Origin: Dokdonella_A sp964582225
Lineage (GTDB): Bacteria > Pseudomonadota > Gammaproteobacteria > Xanthomonadales > Rhodanobacteraceae
DNA: 64,000 nt
Direction: 5' to 3'
NCBI GenBank assembly: GCA_964582225.1
Contig: CAZORA010000008.1
Span: forward strand, 20,238 to 84,237
Positions 7,925-16,569 of the stretch are shown one piece after another. The translations under genes were made by a program, and so were the position numbers. The notes beneath the pieces are model-generated. The model had not been told where the DNA came from, made no database searches, and saw only the letters and a list, made by a program, of their open reading frames with translations. Each line of letters opens with the position of its first letter. Within the stretch, counting starts at the first letter, position 1.

Positions 7925-9310
7925 TCAGCCAGCGTCGCGGCCCACCGCGCGTGGATCGATGTCGAGATCCTTGAGCTTACGGTACAGGTGGGTGCGTTCC
8001 ATGCCCACCGCCTTGGCCAGCTTGCCTACGCTGCCGCCGGCAAGGTTCAGCTGGTGCTGCAGATAGGCGCGCTCGAACTGTTCGCGCGCCTCGCGCAATG
8101 GCAGCGAGAAATCGACCGAGCCCTCGACCACCGCGCCGGGCGTCGCCACGCCCACGTGTTGCAGCGCCGCCTCCACTTCCACGAGCCTTACTTCACCGGC
8201 GCCGCCGAGCACCAGCAGCCGCTGCACCAGGTTGCGCAGCTCGCGCAGATTGCCCGGCCAGGCGTAGTGGCGCAGACGGTTCTGCACCGCCACCGGAAAG
8301 CTGCGATAGGGCAGCGCGTCACGATTGGCGAACCAGTCCGCGTAATAGCGCAGCAGCTCCGGGATGTCCTCGCCGCGCTCGCGCAGCGGCGGCACCGGCA
8401 GCGGCACGATCTTCAGCTGATAGTAGAGCTCCTCGCGGAAACGCCCGGCCGCGACCAGCGCCTCGAGGTCCTGCGCGGTCGCCGCAATCACCCGCACGTC
8501 GATCGGCACCGACTCGTGGCCACCGCCGCGGATCAGCACGCGTCTCTCGATCACGCTCGCCAGACGCAGCTGCAGATCGGCAGCCAGGTCGGCCACCTCG
8601 TCGAGAAACAGCGTACCGCCGCCGGCCTGCTCGATCAGCCCCGGCTGGATGCGGCCCGCGGTCTCCTGGCCGAACAGCGCCACCGCAGCGTGTTCGCGGC
8701 CGACGGCTCCCGCCGCCACCGTGACGAAAGCTCCGTCGCGGCGGGCGCTGCGCTCGTGCAGCGCCCGCGCCAGGGTTTCCTTGCCGGTTCCGGCCTCGCC
8801 CTGGATCAGGACGCCGGTGTCGTGGGCCGCGATCCGCTCCAGCTGGAGGCGCAGCGCCTGCATCGTCGCGCTCGAGCCGACCAGCTCGGTCGGCGCGGGC
8901 AGCTGCTTGCGCAGATCCTCATTCTCGCGCCGCAGGCGTCCGGCTTCGAGCGCGTTCTCCACCACCAGCAGCAGTTTGGCCAGCGACAGCGGCTTCTCGA
9001 TGAAGTCCCAAGCGCCGAGACGGGTGGCCTCTACTGCAGTCTCGATCGTGCCGTGGCCGGAAATCATGATCACCGGGCAGGGCAAGCCACCGCGCTCGCT
9101 CCATTCGCGCAGCAGGCTGATGCCGTCCTGATCGGGCATCCAGATGTCGAGCAGCGCCACGTCGGGGCGCTGGCGGCGCCGCGCCTCACGGGCGGCGGTC
9201 GCCGAATCGGCCAGATCGACCAGGTAACCTTCGTCTTCGAGGACGTCCCGGATCGTCGCGCGGATATCCGGCTCGTCGTCGACCACCAGCACGCGTGCGC
9301 CGCCCGCCAT
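7925..9310 (-). CDS. ntrX: NtrX-type response regulator, AAA+ family, lacking the GAFTGA loop
   Basis: A 461-residue protein: receiver domain (residues 1-120; acidic pocket DDE, phospho-Asp in LLDIWMPD, Lys in EKPLS), AAA+ domain (Walker A GEAGTGKE, Walker B GGGTLFLDEVAD), and a Fis-type HTH near the end (SVGKLAKAVGMERTHLYRKL). Canonical sigma-54 activators carry GAFTGA between the Walker motifs. Here the stretch reads LFGQETAGRIQPGLIEQ, so direct sigma-54 activation is unlikely, as known for other NtrX proteins. The ATG at 9310 opens the receiver domain; the frame is open further upstream without domain support. The cognate kinase NtrY is encoded about 2 kb away on the same strand. Confidence 0.93.
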   Translation of the reverse strand: MAGGARVLVVDDEPDIRATIRDVLEDEGYLVDLADSATAAREARRRQRPDVALLDIWMPDQDGISLLREWSERGGLPCPVIMISGHGTIETAVEATRLGAWDFIEKPLSLAKLLLVVENALEAGRLRRENEDLRKQLPAPTELVGSSATMQALRLQLERIAAHDTGVLIQGEAGTGKETLARALHERSARRDGAFVTVAAGAVGREHAAVALFGQETAGRIQPGLIEQAGGGTLFLDEVADLAADLQLRLASVIERRVLIRGGGHESVPIDVRVIAATAQDLEALVAAGRFREELYYQLKIVPLPVPPLRERGEDIPELLRYYADWFANRDALPYRSFPVAVQNRLRHYAWPGNLRELRNLVQRLLVLGGAGEVRLVEVEAALQHVGVATPGAVVEGSVDFSLPLREAREQFERAYLQHQLNLAGGSVGKLAKAVGMERTHLYRKLKDLDIDPRAVGRDAG

Positions 9311-9526
9311 GTCGCACACTCCGCGTTGCGCAAAAGAGACAGGCAGCATAGCGCAGACGCACGGATCGGCATCCAAGTGACCATCAAATCGCCGTCCGCT
9401 ACGTCGCCTCGACGGCTCGTGGGCGTCGCTCCGGCGAGCCGCCGCCAGATCGGTGAAAATCCATCTGCGACCCACCGCGTTTTCGCGCGCGTTTGCGTTG
9501 CCTCGACCGACTGCCAGGTCTGCGCC

Positions 9527-10303
9527 ATGTCTCTTTCGACTCACCCCGGCCTCTCGGCCTGCATCATCACCCTGAACGAGGCCGATCGCATCGAGGCCTG
9601 CATCGCCTCGCTCGCCTTCTGCGACGAGATCGTGGTGGTCGACTCCGGCTCCACCGATGGCACCCGCGAGCTGGCCGCAGCCGCCGGCGCGCGGGTGATC
9701 GAGCATGAATTTGCCGGCTATCGCGCGCAGAAGGATTTCGCCGTGCGCGCGGCAGCGCACGACTGGGTGCTCTGTCTCGACGCCGACGAGCGCGTGGGTC
9801 CGCCGCTGCGCGCCTCGATCGAAGCGGCGCGCGCGGGCAGCTTTGCCGGCGCCGCCGGCTACCGCTGCGCCCGCGAGACGCGCTATTTCGGCGCGCCGCT
9901 GCGCCACGGCAACGCCTATCCGGATCGCGTGCTGCGCCTGTTCGACCGCCGCCGCGGCGGCTGGCGCGGCGCGCGCGAGATTCACGAGCACGCCAGCGTC
10001 GACGGCCCGGTGCTTCGCCTTGCCGGCGATCTCGGCCACGATGCCTACCGCTCGTTCAGCGACCAGCTTGCCCGTCTCGAACGCTACGCGCGGCTGATGG
10101 CCGAACACCTGCACGCCAGCGGACGACGCGCGCGGATCGGCAACATCGTGATCAACCCCTGGTGGCGCTTCTTCCGCGGCTACGTGCTGCGGGCGGGCTT
10201 TCTCGACGGCTGGCGCGGACTGGTCTACGCCTGCGTCGAGGCCAACTACGTGCGCCAGAAGTTCATCAAGCTCTGGCTCCTCGGCCGCGGCCAGCCGCTG
10301 TGA
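9527..10303 (+). CDS. Glycosyltransferase family 2, WaaE/KdtX-like
   Basis: A 258-residue GT-A transferase: SACIITLNEADRIEACIASL, EIVVVDSGSTDGT (nucleotide-sugar Asp) and LCLDADERV (DxD-like). The order of motifs and the WWRFFRGYVLRAGFLDGWRG tail fit the lipopolysaccharide core beta-1,4-glucosyltransferase family (WaaE/KdtX). It acts at the inner face of the cytoplasmic membrane. The ATG at 9527 starts the conserved core; the same frame is open upstream through antisense ntrX, which is a shadow. The next gene overlaps its stop by 4 bases. Acceptor and donor sugars are unknown. Confidence 0.88.
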   Translation: MSLSTHPGLSACIITLNEADRIEACIASLAFCDEIVVVDSGSTDGTRELAAAAGARVIEHEFAGYRAQKDFAVRAAAHDWVLCLDADERVGPPLRASIEAARAGSFAGAAGYRCARETRYFGAPLRHGNAYPDRVLRLFDRRRGGWRGAREIHEHASVDGPVLRLAGDLGHDAYRSFSDQLARLERYARLMAEHLHASGRRARIGNIVINPWWRFFRGYVLRAGFLDGWRGLVYACVEANYVRQKFIKLWLLGRGQPL

Positions 10304-11271
10304 GCGCGCCGAGCGCCAGCTTGCTGGTCATCGCCTTCCGCATGGCGGGCACGATCGGCGCGGCGGTCGAGGCGGCGCTGGCACAGACCCGCCCCTGCGA
10401 AATCATCATCTCCGACGATCACTCCGAGGACGGCACCTTCGAGGCCGCGCAGGCCGCCGTCGCCGGCTACGCGGGACCGCACCGAGTGACGGTTCGCCGC
10501 AGCGCGCGCAACCTCGGCCTGTGCGCGCATCTGAACGAGCTGGCGCAAATCGCCAGCGGCGAGATTCTGGTCTGCAGCTCGGGCGACGACGTGTCCTACC
10601 CCGAGCGGGTGGCGCGCCTGGTCGACGCCCTGGCGGCCGATCCGCAGGCCATGCTGGCGGGCTCGGCGGTCGACGACATCGACGCCGCAGGCAACCTGCT
10701 CGCGACGCGGGTGCGCGCGCTGCCGCTGCGCACTGACCAGCACTGGTTCCTGCGCCGCGGCAAGCTGGTGACGGTGCTGGGCGCTTCGATGGCGCTGCGC
10801 CGCGAGCTCCTGAGCGAGCTGCCTCCGCTGCTCGGCACGGTGGAAGACAACATGCTGAGCCTGCGCGCAGCCCTGCTGGGGTACTGCCTGTGCCTGCCCG
10901 AACCGCTGCTCGGCTACCGCCGCCACGAGGCCAACCTCGGCGACTGGGTGTTCGACCGCAGCGGCAGCGGCTACGCCGCCTGGGAGCGGCGCCAACGCCG
11001 TGTCCTCGCCATGTACCGCGAGATTGCCGCCGACCAGAGCCGCTGCCTCGCCGCGCTTCCCGACCTACCGCCCGAGCGAGCGCGGCTCGGCGCCCAGCTG
11101 GCGGCCATGTATCGGCTCGAGGCCGACATGCGCGAAGCCCTGCTCGAGCGGCCGCGTCGCGACTGGATCGCGCCGCTGTGGCGCGGCCTGCGCCATCCCG
11201 GCCTGCGTCGCAAAAGCGCCGAGCGCGCGCTCAAGCTGCTGCTGCCGCGGCGCTGGTTCCAGCTGCGCTGA
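10300..11271 (+). CDS. Glycosyltransferase family 2
   Basis: A 323-residue protein beginning at a GTG that overlaps the previous stop (GTGA), so the two transferases are translationally coupled. GT-A features are SLLVIAFRMAGTIGAAVEAAL, EIIISDDHSEDGT and ILVCSSGDDVSYPERV. The C-terminal third (about 100 residues) is Arg-rich and helical. It probably adds a sugar to a surface glycan together with its partner. The pair sits between ntrX and ntrY on the opposite strand. Substrate unknown. Confidence 0.87.
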   Translation: MSAPSASLLVIAFRMAGTIGAAVEAALAQTRPCEIIISDDHSEDGTFEAAQAAVAGYAGPHRVTVRRSARNLGLCAHLNELAQIASGEILVCSSGDDVSYPERVARLVDALAADPQAMLAGSAVDDIDAAGNLLATRVRALPLRTDQHWFLRRGKLVTVLGASMALRRELLSELPPLLGTVEDNMLSLRAALLGYCLCLPEPLLGYRRHEANLGDWVFDRSGSGYAAWERRQRRVLAMYREIAADQSRCLAALPDLPPERARLGAQLAAMYRLEADMREALLERPRRDWIAPLWRGLRHPGLRRKSAERALKLLLPRRWFQLR

Positions 11272-11302
11272 GGCCCGGCACCGGACTCGCCCCGCCGCCA
11301 CA

Positions 11303-11321
11303 CCAACCCGATGCGGGTTGG
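11303..11321. terminator. Hairpin between convergent genes
   Basis: A perfect 8-bp inverted repeat CCAACCCG / CGGGTTGG with loop ATG sits between the stops of the second glycosyltransferase and ntrY. It lacks a clear T-tract, so it is only a plausible bidirectional terminator. Confidence 0.5.
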
Positions 11322-11335
11322 GCCTGCCGACCCTT

Positions 11336-13495
11336 CTACCGGGTGGGGCCGGCGCCGCCTTCGAGCGGCAGGCGCAGCGTGAACTCCGCGCCTCCGAGGG
11401 GACCGGCGGCGGCGCGAATGCTGCCTCCGTGCTCTTCGACGATCTTCTTGACCACCGCAAGTCCCAGGCCGGTGCCGCGTGACTTGCTGCTGGTATAGGG
11501 CTCGTACCAGCGCTCGCCGAAATCGGTGGGCAGGCCCGGGCCATTGTCGGCGAGCGCGAGTTCCACCCAGTCCTGACCGTCCTCGCGCAGCACCCGGGTG
11601 GCGATGCGCAGCTGCGGCTTGCGGCTCTCGCCGATCGCCTCGAGGGCGTTCTTCAGCAAATTGTGCAGCGCCTGTCGCAGGCGCACCGGATCGACCCGCA
11701 CCCGCGGCTCACCGGATGCCAGATCCCGTGCCAGAGTGATCCGCTGATCGTTCTCGTAGAGGTCCAGCACCTCGCGCAAGAGGGCGTGCAGCGCGATCGG
11801 CTGCGGCGGCAGCTGCGGCGGGCGGGCGTAGTCGCCGAAAGCGTTGACCATGGTCTTGAGCGCCTCGACCTGGCTGACGATGGTGTGCGTGGCGCGCTCG
11901 ATCAGCTCGCCTTCCTCTGCGGGCAGGCGACCAAGGAAGCGGCGGCGCAGGCGCTCGGCGGCGAGCTGGATCGGCGTCAGCGGGTTCTTGACCTCGTGCG
12001 CGAGGCGCCGCGCCACCTCGCCCCAGGCGGCGTCGCGTTGGGCGCGATTGAGCACGGTCAGATCGTCGAATACGGCCACATAGCCGGCGTGCTCGGGCAG
12101 CGCGACGCCGCGCAGCATCAAGGTACGCGGGCCGGCGCCGGTATTGACCACCACTTCCTCGCGCCACTCGCGAAGCTCTTCGCGCAGGTGCCGCGCAAGC
12201 GGATCGAGAAAATCTGCCAGATCCGACGCAGCGCGGCGCAGCTCGCTCAGGGTCTGGCCCAGGTGATCCGAGAGTTCCACGCCGAGAATCCCCTCGGCGG
12301 CGCGATTGGCCACCCGCAGACGTCCCTCGCGATCGAAGCCGAGCACGCCCGCCGACAGGCGCTCGAGCACGGCTTCCAGCCAGGCGCGCTGCTGTTCGTT
12401 CTCCTGCGCGCTGCGCTGGACGCGGGCGCTGGCGAACTCGAGCTCGTGGGTCATCTGGGCGAAGGAGCGCACCAGAAAGCCGAGCTCGTCGTCGCTGGCT
12501 GGCGGCAGCGGGGTGTCGAACCGTCCTGCACCCACGGCGCGGGTGGCGGCCGCCAACCGGCCGATCGGCGCCACGGTGCGTCGGGCGATACCGAAGGCGA
12601 CCAACACCACCGCGAGCAGGGTCAGCAGCAGCACGAAGGAAAGGATCAGGGTGAAGGTGAGCTTGAGCGAGCCGCGCAGGAACTTCAGACGCTGGAAGTC
12701 GAAGCTCGCCCGCTCGACGCCACGGGTCAATGGCTGCAGACGCTCCGGCAGCGGATACAGGCCCTGCAGCAGGCGCTCGGGCGCGAGCGAGCCAGCGCGC
12801 GGGCCGATCGGCAGCACCACCCGCAGGGCGAGATCCTCGCCCAGCGGTTCGGCGGCGGCGTAGCGGCCCTCGCTCTTCAGCCGCATCAGCAGCGCCGCGT
12901 CCGGAAAGGCCGGGTTCAGGTGGCGCGGGTCGGAGCTCGCCAGCGCCTGCACGCGATGATCGGCGCCGAATACGCTGAGCTGGATGGCCCCATCGCGGTC
13001 GATGGCCTGGTCGAGGATCGCCTGAGCGTCCTCTGTGGGCTCTTCGGCAAGGCGTTGGAGAAGATCGGAGCTGGCGTTCTCGGCGCGCTGCAGGTGCTCG
13101 TCGATCGCAATGCGGCCGATTTCCAGCGCATCCTCGAGCGCCTGCTCCAGACGCACGTTGAACCAGTTGTCGATGGTGGCGTCGAGAAAGCGCAGCGCAA
13201 AGGCGTAGACGATCACGCCAGGCGCGAGCGCGAGAATGATCAGGATCCGCAGCAGACGCCGGTTGAGGCGCGCGCCCGGCGCACCGCGCACCAGATCGCG
13301 ATGCAACCGCCACAGGCGCTGGGCAATGGCCAGCGCCAAAAGCGCCAGCGCCGCGGTCGCGGCGCCCAGCACCCAGCGATAGTGGGCCGCCAGGCGCCCA
13401 CCCTCTCCAGCGACCTCGCGGGCGAGCTGGAGCGAAGCGAGCAGCAGCGCGGCGACGGCGAGCGCGGGCAGCAGGCGGCGCCAGAAGAAATTCAC
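11336..13495 (-). CDS. ntrY: NtrY-type membrane histidine kinase
   Basis: A 719-residue sensor kinase: N-terminal helices (LLPALAVAALLLASL and a second pair near residues 40-115), a periplasmic segment, a further helix near residue 285, HAMP, PAS (AVLERLSAGVLGFDREGRL), HisKA with phospho-His in LAHEVKNPLTPIQ, and HATPase_c (N box LHNLLKNALEAI, DNGPGLP, GTGLGLAVVKK). It starts with GTG at 13495, overlapping the DUF4390 stop (GTGA). The family phosphorylates NtrX. The usual ntrY-ntrX adjacency is interrupted here by two divergent glycosyltransferases. Confidence 0.93.
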   Translation of the reverse strand: MNFFWRRLLPALAVAALLLASLQLAREVAGEGGRLAAHYRWVLGAATAALALLALAIAQRLWRLHRDLVRGAPGARLNRRLLRILIILALAPGVIVYAFALRFLDATIDNWFNVRLEQALEDALEIGRIAIDEHLQRAENASSDLLQRLAEEPTEDAQAILDQAIDRDGAIQLSVFGADHRVQALASSDPRHLNPAFPDAALLMRLKSEGRYAAAEPLGEDLALRVVLPIGPRAGSLAPERLLQGLYPLPERLQPLTRGVERASFDFQRLKFLRGSLKLTFTLILSFVLLLTLLAVVLVAFGIARRTVAPIGRLAAATRAVGAGRFDTPLPPASDDELGFLVRSFAQMTHELEFASARVQRSAQENEQQRAWLEAVLERLSAGVLGFDREGRLRVANRAAEGILGVELSDHLGQTLSELRRAASDLADFLDPLARHLREELREWREEVVVNTGAGPRTLMLRGVALPEHAGYVAVFDDLTVLNRAQRDAAWGEVARRLAHEVKNPLTPIQLAAERLRRRFLGRLPAEEGELIERATHTIVSQVEALKTMVNAFGDYARPPQLPPQPIALHALLREVLDLYENDQRITLARDLASGEPRVRVDPVRLRQALHNLLKNALEAIGESRKPQLRIATRVLREDGQDWVELALADNGPGLPTDFGERWYEPYTSSKSRGTGLGLAVVKKIVEEHGGSIRAAAGPLGGAEFTLRLPLEGGAGPTR

Positions 13496-14052
13496 GGCGC
13501 AGTCCAGGCGTAGGCGGGCGCGGCCAGGCGCCAGGCCGGCTCGAACAGCGCCGGCAGACGCAGCGCGCCGGGCAGCGCAGCCGGGTCGAAGGAGACCGCA
13601 ACGTGCAGCGGCGTACCCGTCGGCAGGGCGGAGAAATCCTTGCCGAGCGGCACGCGCAAGGTCTCCAGCGCCGCCAACAGATAGCCGCGGGTGGGGAAGC
13701 TGCGCTCCTCGTCGCTGTCACTCTGGCGCAGCTGATAGCGCCGCGAGAGCGGGAAATAGCGCAGCTCCAGATCGCTCTTGGTGCTACGCCGCGCCGGCCA
13801 GCGACCGGCGCTCACGTCGACCCGCAGACGCAGCGGAATGCCGTGATCCAGTGCCTCCTCCATCGGCGCGCTCAGCGCGCAGTCGAGGTTCAAATCGAGC
13901 TGGCCGCCGCCGGCGCTCGAGAGCAGCACGGCGGCGCGCACCGCGAGCCGTCCCGGCACCGGCGCGTCGGCGCGGCTGCAGGCGCCCAACAGAAACAACG
14001 CGCCGCAGACGCAGAGCGCCGCCGACAGGATGCCCGGCGCGCGCTCAACCAC
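13492..14052 (-). CDS. DUF4390 lipoprotein-like protein
   Basis: About 186 residues if started at the GTG at 14052, which overlaps the rsmB stop. The frame is open much further upstream, but only in the shadow of rsmB. The N-terminus is a signal sequence ending in LFLLGACS (lipobox-like). The body (RYQLRQSDSDEERSFPT, LGKDFSALPTGTPLHVAVSFDP) matches the DUF4390 family, which regularly sits between rsmB and ntrY in gammaproteobacteria. Function unknown; it is exported and probably linked to NtrYX signalling. Confidence 0.82.
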   Translation of the reverse strand: MVERAPGILSAALCVCGALFLLGACSRADAPVPGRLAVRAAVLLSSAGGGQLDLNLDCALSAPMEEALDHGIPLRLRVDVSAGRWPARRSTKSDLELRYFPLSRRYQLRQSDSDEERSFPTRGYLLAALETLRVPLGKDFSALPTGTPLHVAVSFDPAALPGALRLPALFEPAWRLAAPAYAWTAP

Positions 14053-15391
14053 GTTTTTCCAGCAACGCGTAGAAGAACCCATCCATGCCGCCCTCACCCG
14101 GCAGGTTCTGGCGACCCATGCCGGCCGCGTGGCCAACGTCGGCGGGCAGCGGCAGCGCCTGCGCCTGCGGCTCGTGCGCCAGAAAACCCGCCAACACCTC
14201 TTCATTTTCGGCCCGCAGCAGCGAGCAGGTCGCGTAGACCAGTTTGCCGCCCGGCGCGAGCAGCGGCCACAGAGCGCCGAGCAGCTTGCGCTGTTCTCCC
14301 GCGAGCGCGGCGACATCGTCGGCGCGTCGATGCAGCTTGATATCGGGCTGACGGCGAATGATGCCGCTGGCCGAGCAGGGCGCATCGAGCAGGATGCGAT
14401 CGAAGGGACGCCGGTCCCACCAGGCGCAGGGGTCGCCGGCGTCGCCGGCGAGCACCGTCGCGGCGAGGCCGAGGCGACTCAGGTTTTCGTGCAGGCGCGG
14501 GAGGCGCTCGGGATCGCGATCGAGCGCCGTCAGGGCGACCTCGGCGCGCTCCAGGATTTGCGCGCTCTTGCCGCCCGGCGCCGCACAGGCGTCCAGCACC
14601 CGCTGGCCGGACTGCAGGTCGAGCAGTGGGGCGACCCGCTGGGCGGCGCCATCCTGCACCGAAAACCGGCCCTCTGCGTAACCCGGCAGGTGGCGCACGT
14701 CGGTGCTCGCGCCGAGTACCACCGCGTCCTCCAGCCCCTCGAGCGCGCTCGCCTCGACGCCCACACCAGCGAAGTCGGCGAGCAGCGCCGCGCGCCGCGC
14801 GCGACGTCGGTTGACCCGCAGGTAGAGCGGCGCTTCCCGGTTGTTCGCGGCCAGAATCGCCTGCGCCTGCGCCGGCCAGTCGCGTTCGAGCTGCGCGATG
14901 AGCCACGGTGGATGCGCATGGCGCGTGCTCGGCTCGGCATCGAGGTGCGCTTCCAGCGCCGCCCGCTCGCGCTGGAAGCGGCGCAGCACCGCATTGACCA
15001 GCCCGGCCAGACGCGGCCAGCCAAGCTGCCGCGCGGCGTCCACGCTGGCCGCAACCACGGCGTAGCCTGGCAGCTCAAGCACCGCGAGTTGCACCAGTCC
15101 GAGCACCAGCAGCGCGTGTACCGGGTTCGCCCGCGGCGCCAGCGCGTGGGTCAGCATGGCCTGCAGCGCGGCGTCATAGCGCAGCCACCAACGGGCACCG
15201 TCGTGGAGCAGCGCAGCCAGGAACGCGCGGTCGCGCGGATCGCCGACTTCCGCCTGCGCCGCGGCGAGCGCCAGGCGCAGGGAAACCCCTTCGAACACCA
15301 CTTTGGACAGCGCGCTGGCCGCGCGTGCACGCAGTTCGGCGCCGGGCGAAGCCTCGATCGTGATGGACGGGCGAGGCCGAGGCGCGTTCAT
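14045..15391 (-). CDS. rsmB: 16S rRNA (cytosine-967-C5)-methyltransferase
   Basis: A 448-residue protein with an N-terminal NusB-like RNA-binding domain (residues 10-150) and a C-terminal SAM methyltransferase. Motifs: SAM-binding DACAAPGGKSAQIL, PC motif LLDAPCSASGIIRRQPDIK, and the catalytic Cys near ATCSLLRAENEEV. It methylates C967 of 16S rRNA. The ATG at 15391 overlaps the fmt stop (ATGA), giving the conserved fmt-rsmB operon. Confidence 0.96.
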   Translation of the reverse strand: MNAPRPRPSITIEASPGAELRARAASALSKVVFEGVSLRLALAAAQAEVGDPRDRAFLAALLHDGARWWLRYDAALQAMLTHALAPRANPVHALLVLGLVQLAVLELPGYAVVAASVDAARQLGWPRLAGLVNAVLRRFQRERAALEAHLDAEPSTRHAHPPWLIAQLERDWPAQAQAILAANNREAPLYLRVNRRRARRAALLADFAGVGVEASALEGLEDAVVLGASTDVRHLPGYAEGRFSVQDGAAQRVAPLLDLQSGQRVLDACAAPGGKSAQILERAEVALTALDRDPERLPRLHENLSRLGLAATVLAGDAGDPCAWWDRRPFDRILLDAPCSASGIIRRQPDIKLHRRADDVAALAGEQRKLLGALWPLLAPGGKLVYATCSLLRAENEEVLAGFLAHEPQAQALPLPADVGHAAGMGRQNLPGEGGMDGFFYALLEKRG

Positions 15392-16317
15392 CTGCGCGCG
15401 TTCAACCAGTCGCGGGCGCCGATGCGGCGGCCGCCGGCGCGCTGCAGTTCGCGGATGCGCAGCAGCCCGTCACCGGTGGCGAGATCGAAGGCCGCGGCGT
15501 GTACGGCAACGATGCTGCCGGGAACGGCGGCAGTCGTCGCGGGCAGCGCCTCGGCAGCCCAGATCCGCAGCCGCTCGTCTTCGATCAGACCTTCGGCTAC
15601 CGGCCAGGGATTGAACGCGCGGACCTTGCGGGCGAGTAGCGCCGCGGGCTCGTTCCAGTCGAGCGCGGCTTCGGCCTTGTCGAGCTTGTGTGCGTAACTC
15701 GCGCCGTCCTCGGTCTGCGGCGTCGGCGGCAGGATCTCGCCGCGCAGGAGTCGCGCCAAGCCAGCGGCGAGCAGCGCGGCGCCCATTCCGGCCAGCCGGT
15801 CGTGCAGTGAGCCGCCGGTGTCCTCGGCAGCGATTGGCGTGCGCGCCTCGAGCAGCACCGGCCCGGTATCGAGCCCCGCTTCCATCTGCATCAGGCAGAC
15901 GCCGGTCTCGGTGTCGCCGGCAAGCAGCGCTCGCTGGATCGGCGCCGCACCGCGCCAGCGCGGCAGCAGCGAGGCGTGCACGTTCCAGCAACCGTGACGC
16001 GGCAGCGCGAGCACCGCGCGCGGCAGGATCAGCCCGTACGCTACCACCACCAGCAGATCCGCGCGCCAGGCGGCGAGCCGCGCGCGCGCGTCGGGCTCGC
16101 GCAGGCCCGGCGGCTGCTCCACTTCGATGCCGGCCGCGAGCGCCGCCTGCTTGACCGGGCTCGCGCTCAGCCTGCGCCCGCGCCCGGCGGGTCGATCCGG
16201 CTGGGTATAGACGGCGACCACGGCCGCGCCGCTGGCGCAACACGCGGCCAGCGAGGGCACGGCGAATTCGGGCGTGCCGGCAAAAACTATGCGCAGGGGA
16301 TCGCGGGTGGACGGCAT
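15388..16317 (-). CDS. fmt: Methionyl-tRNA formyltransferase
   Basis: A 309-residue enzyme that formylates initiator Met-tRNA using 10-formyl-THF. The N-terminal formyltransferase domain starts LRIVFAGTPEFAVPSL. The SLLPRWRGAAPIQRALLAGD motif with catalytic Asn/His/Asp neighbourhood (HASLLPRWRG) is present. The C-terminal OB-like domain carries KAEAALDWNEPAALLARKVRAFNPWP. The ATG at 16317 is chosen on family alignment. Its normal neighbour def lies 1.4 kb away beyond a divergent hemerythrin-GGDEF gene. rsmB follows with a 4-base overlap. Confidence 0.96.
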   Translation of the reverse strand: MPSTRDPLRIVFAGTPEFAVPSLAACCASGAAVVAVYTQPDRPAGRGRRLSASPVKQAALAAGIEVEQPPGLREPDARARLAAWRADLLVVVAYGLILPRAVLALPRHGCWNVHASLLPRWRGAAPIQRALLAGDTETGVCLMQMEAGLDTGPVLLEARTPIAAEDTGGSLHDRLAGMGAALLAAGLARLLRGEILPPTPQTEDGASYAHKLDKAEAALDWNEPAALLARKVRAFNPWPVAEGLIEDERLRIWAAEALPATTAAVPGSIVAVHAAAFDLATGDGLLRIRELQRAGGRRIGARDWLNARR

Positions 16318-16509
16318 GGCGACTTTCGCAACGCGGAGCTCGATTGTAGGCGAGTCGCGCGGGTAGGGCGGAAGCGCGCAGCTCGCGCGACGGAGCGGCT
16401 CGTCACGGGCTCCATCCAGCGGACCCGCGCGCAGCCACACGAACGGTCAGCGTCGATTCACCCTGAACCCGCTCTCGAGGCGCGAACATGACGCCCACGC
16501 GCACCGTTC

Positions 16510-16525
16510 TGGCACGATGCTTGCT
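16510..16525 (+). promoter_or_regulatory. Sigma-54 (-24/-12) promoter of the hemerythrin-GGDEF gene
   Basis: The sequence TGGCACG-ATGC-TTGCT matches the RpoN consensus at every core base, with the invariant GG (16511-16512) and GC (16523-16524) 10 bases apart. The expected transcription start near 16536 lies about 34 bases before the ATG at 16570. A bacterial enhancer-binding protein is therefore required. The ntrX product in this window lacks GAFTGA and is a poor candidate. Confidence 0.85.
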
Positions 16526-16569
16526 ACAGATCAGCGACCGGAACGCGCGACTCGCCGTGGCCCTGAGCA

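Noticed and set aside
7892..9526. Long N-terminal extension of the first glycosyltransferase frame
   Set aside because: Covers antisense ntrX; the conserved GT2 core begins at 9527.
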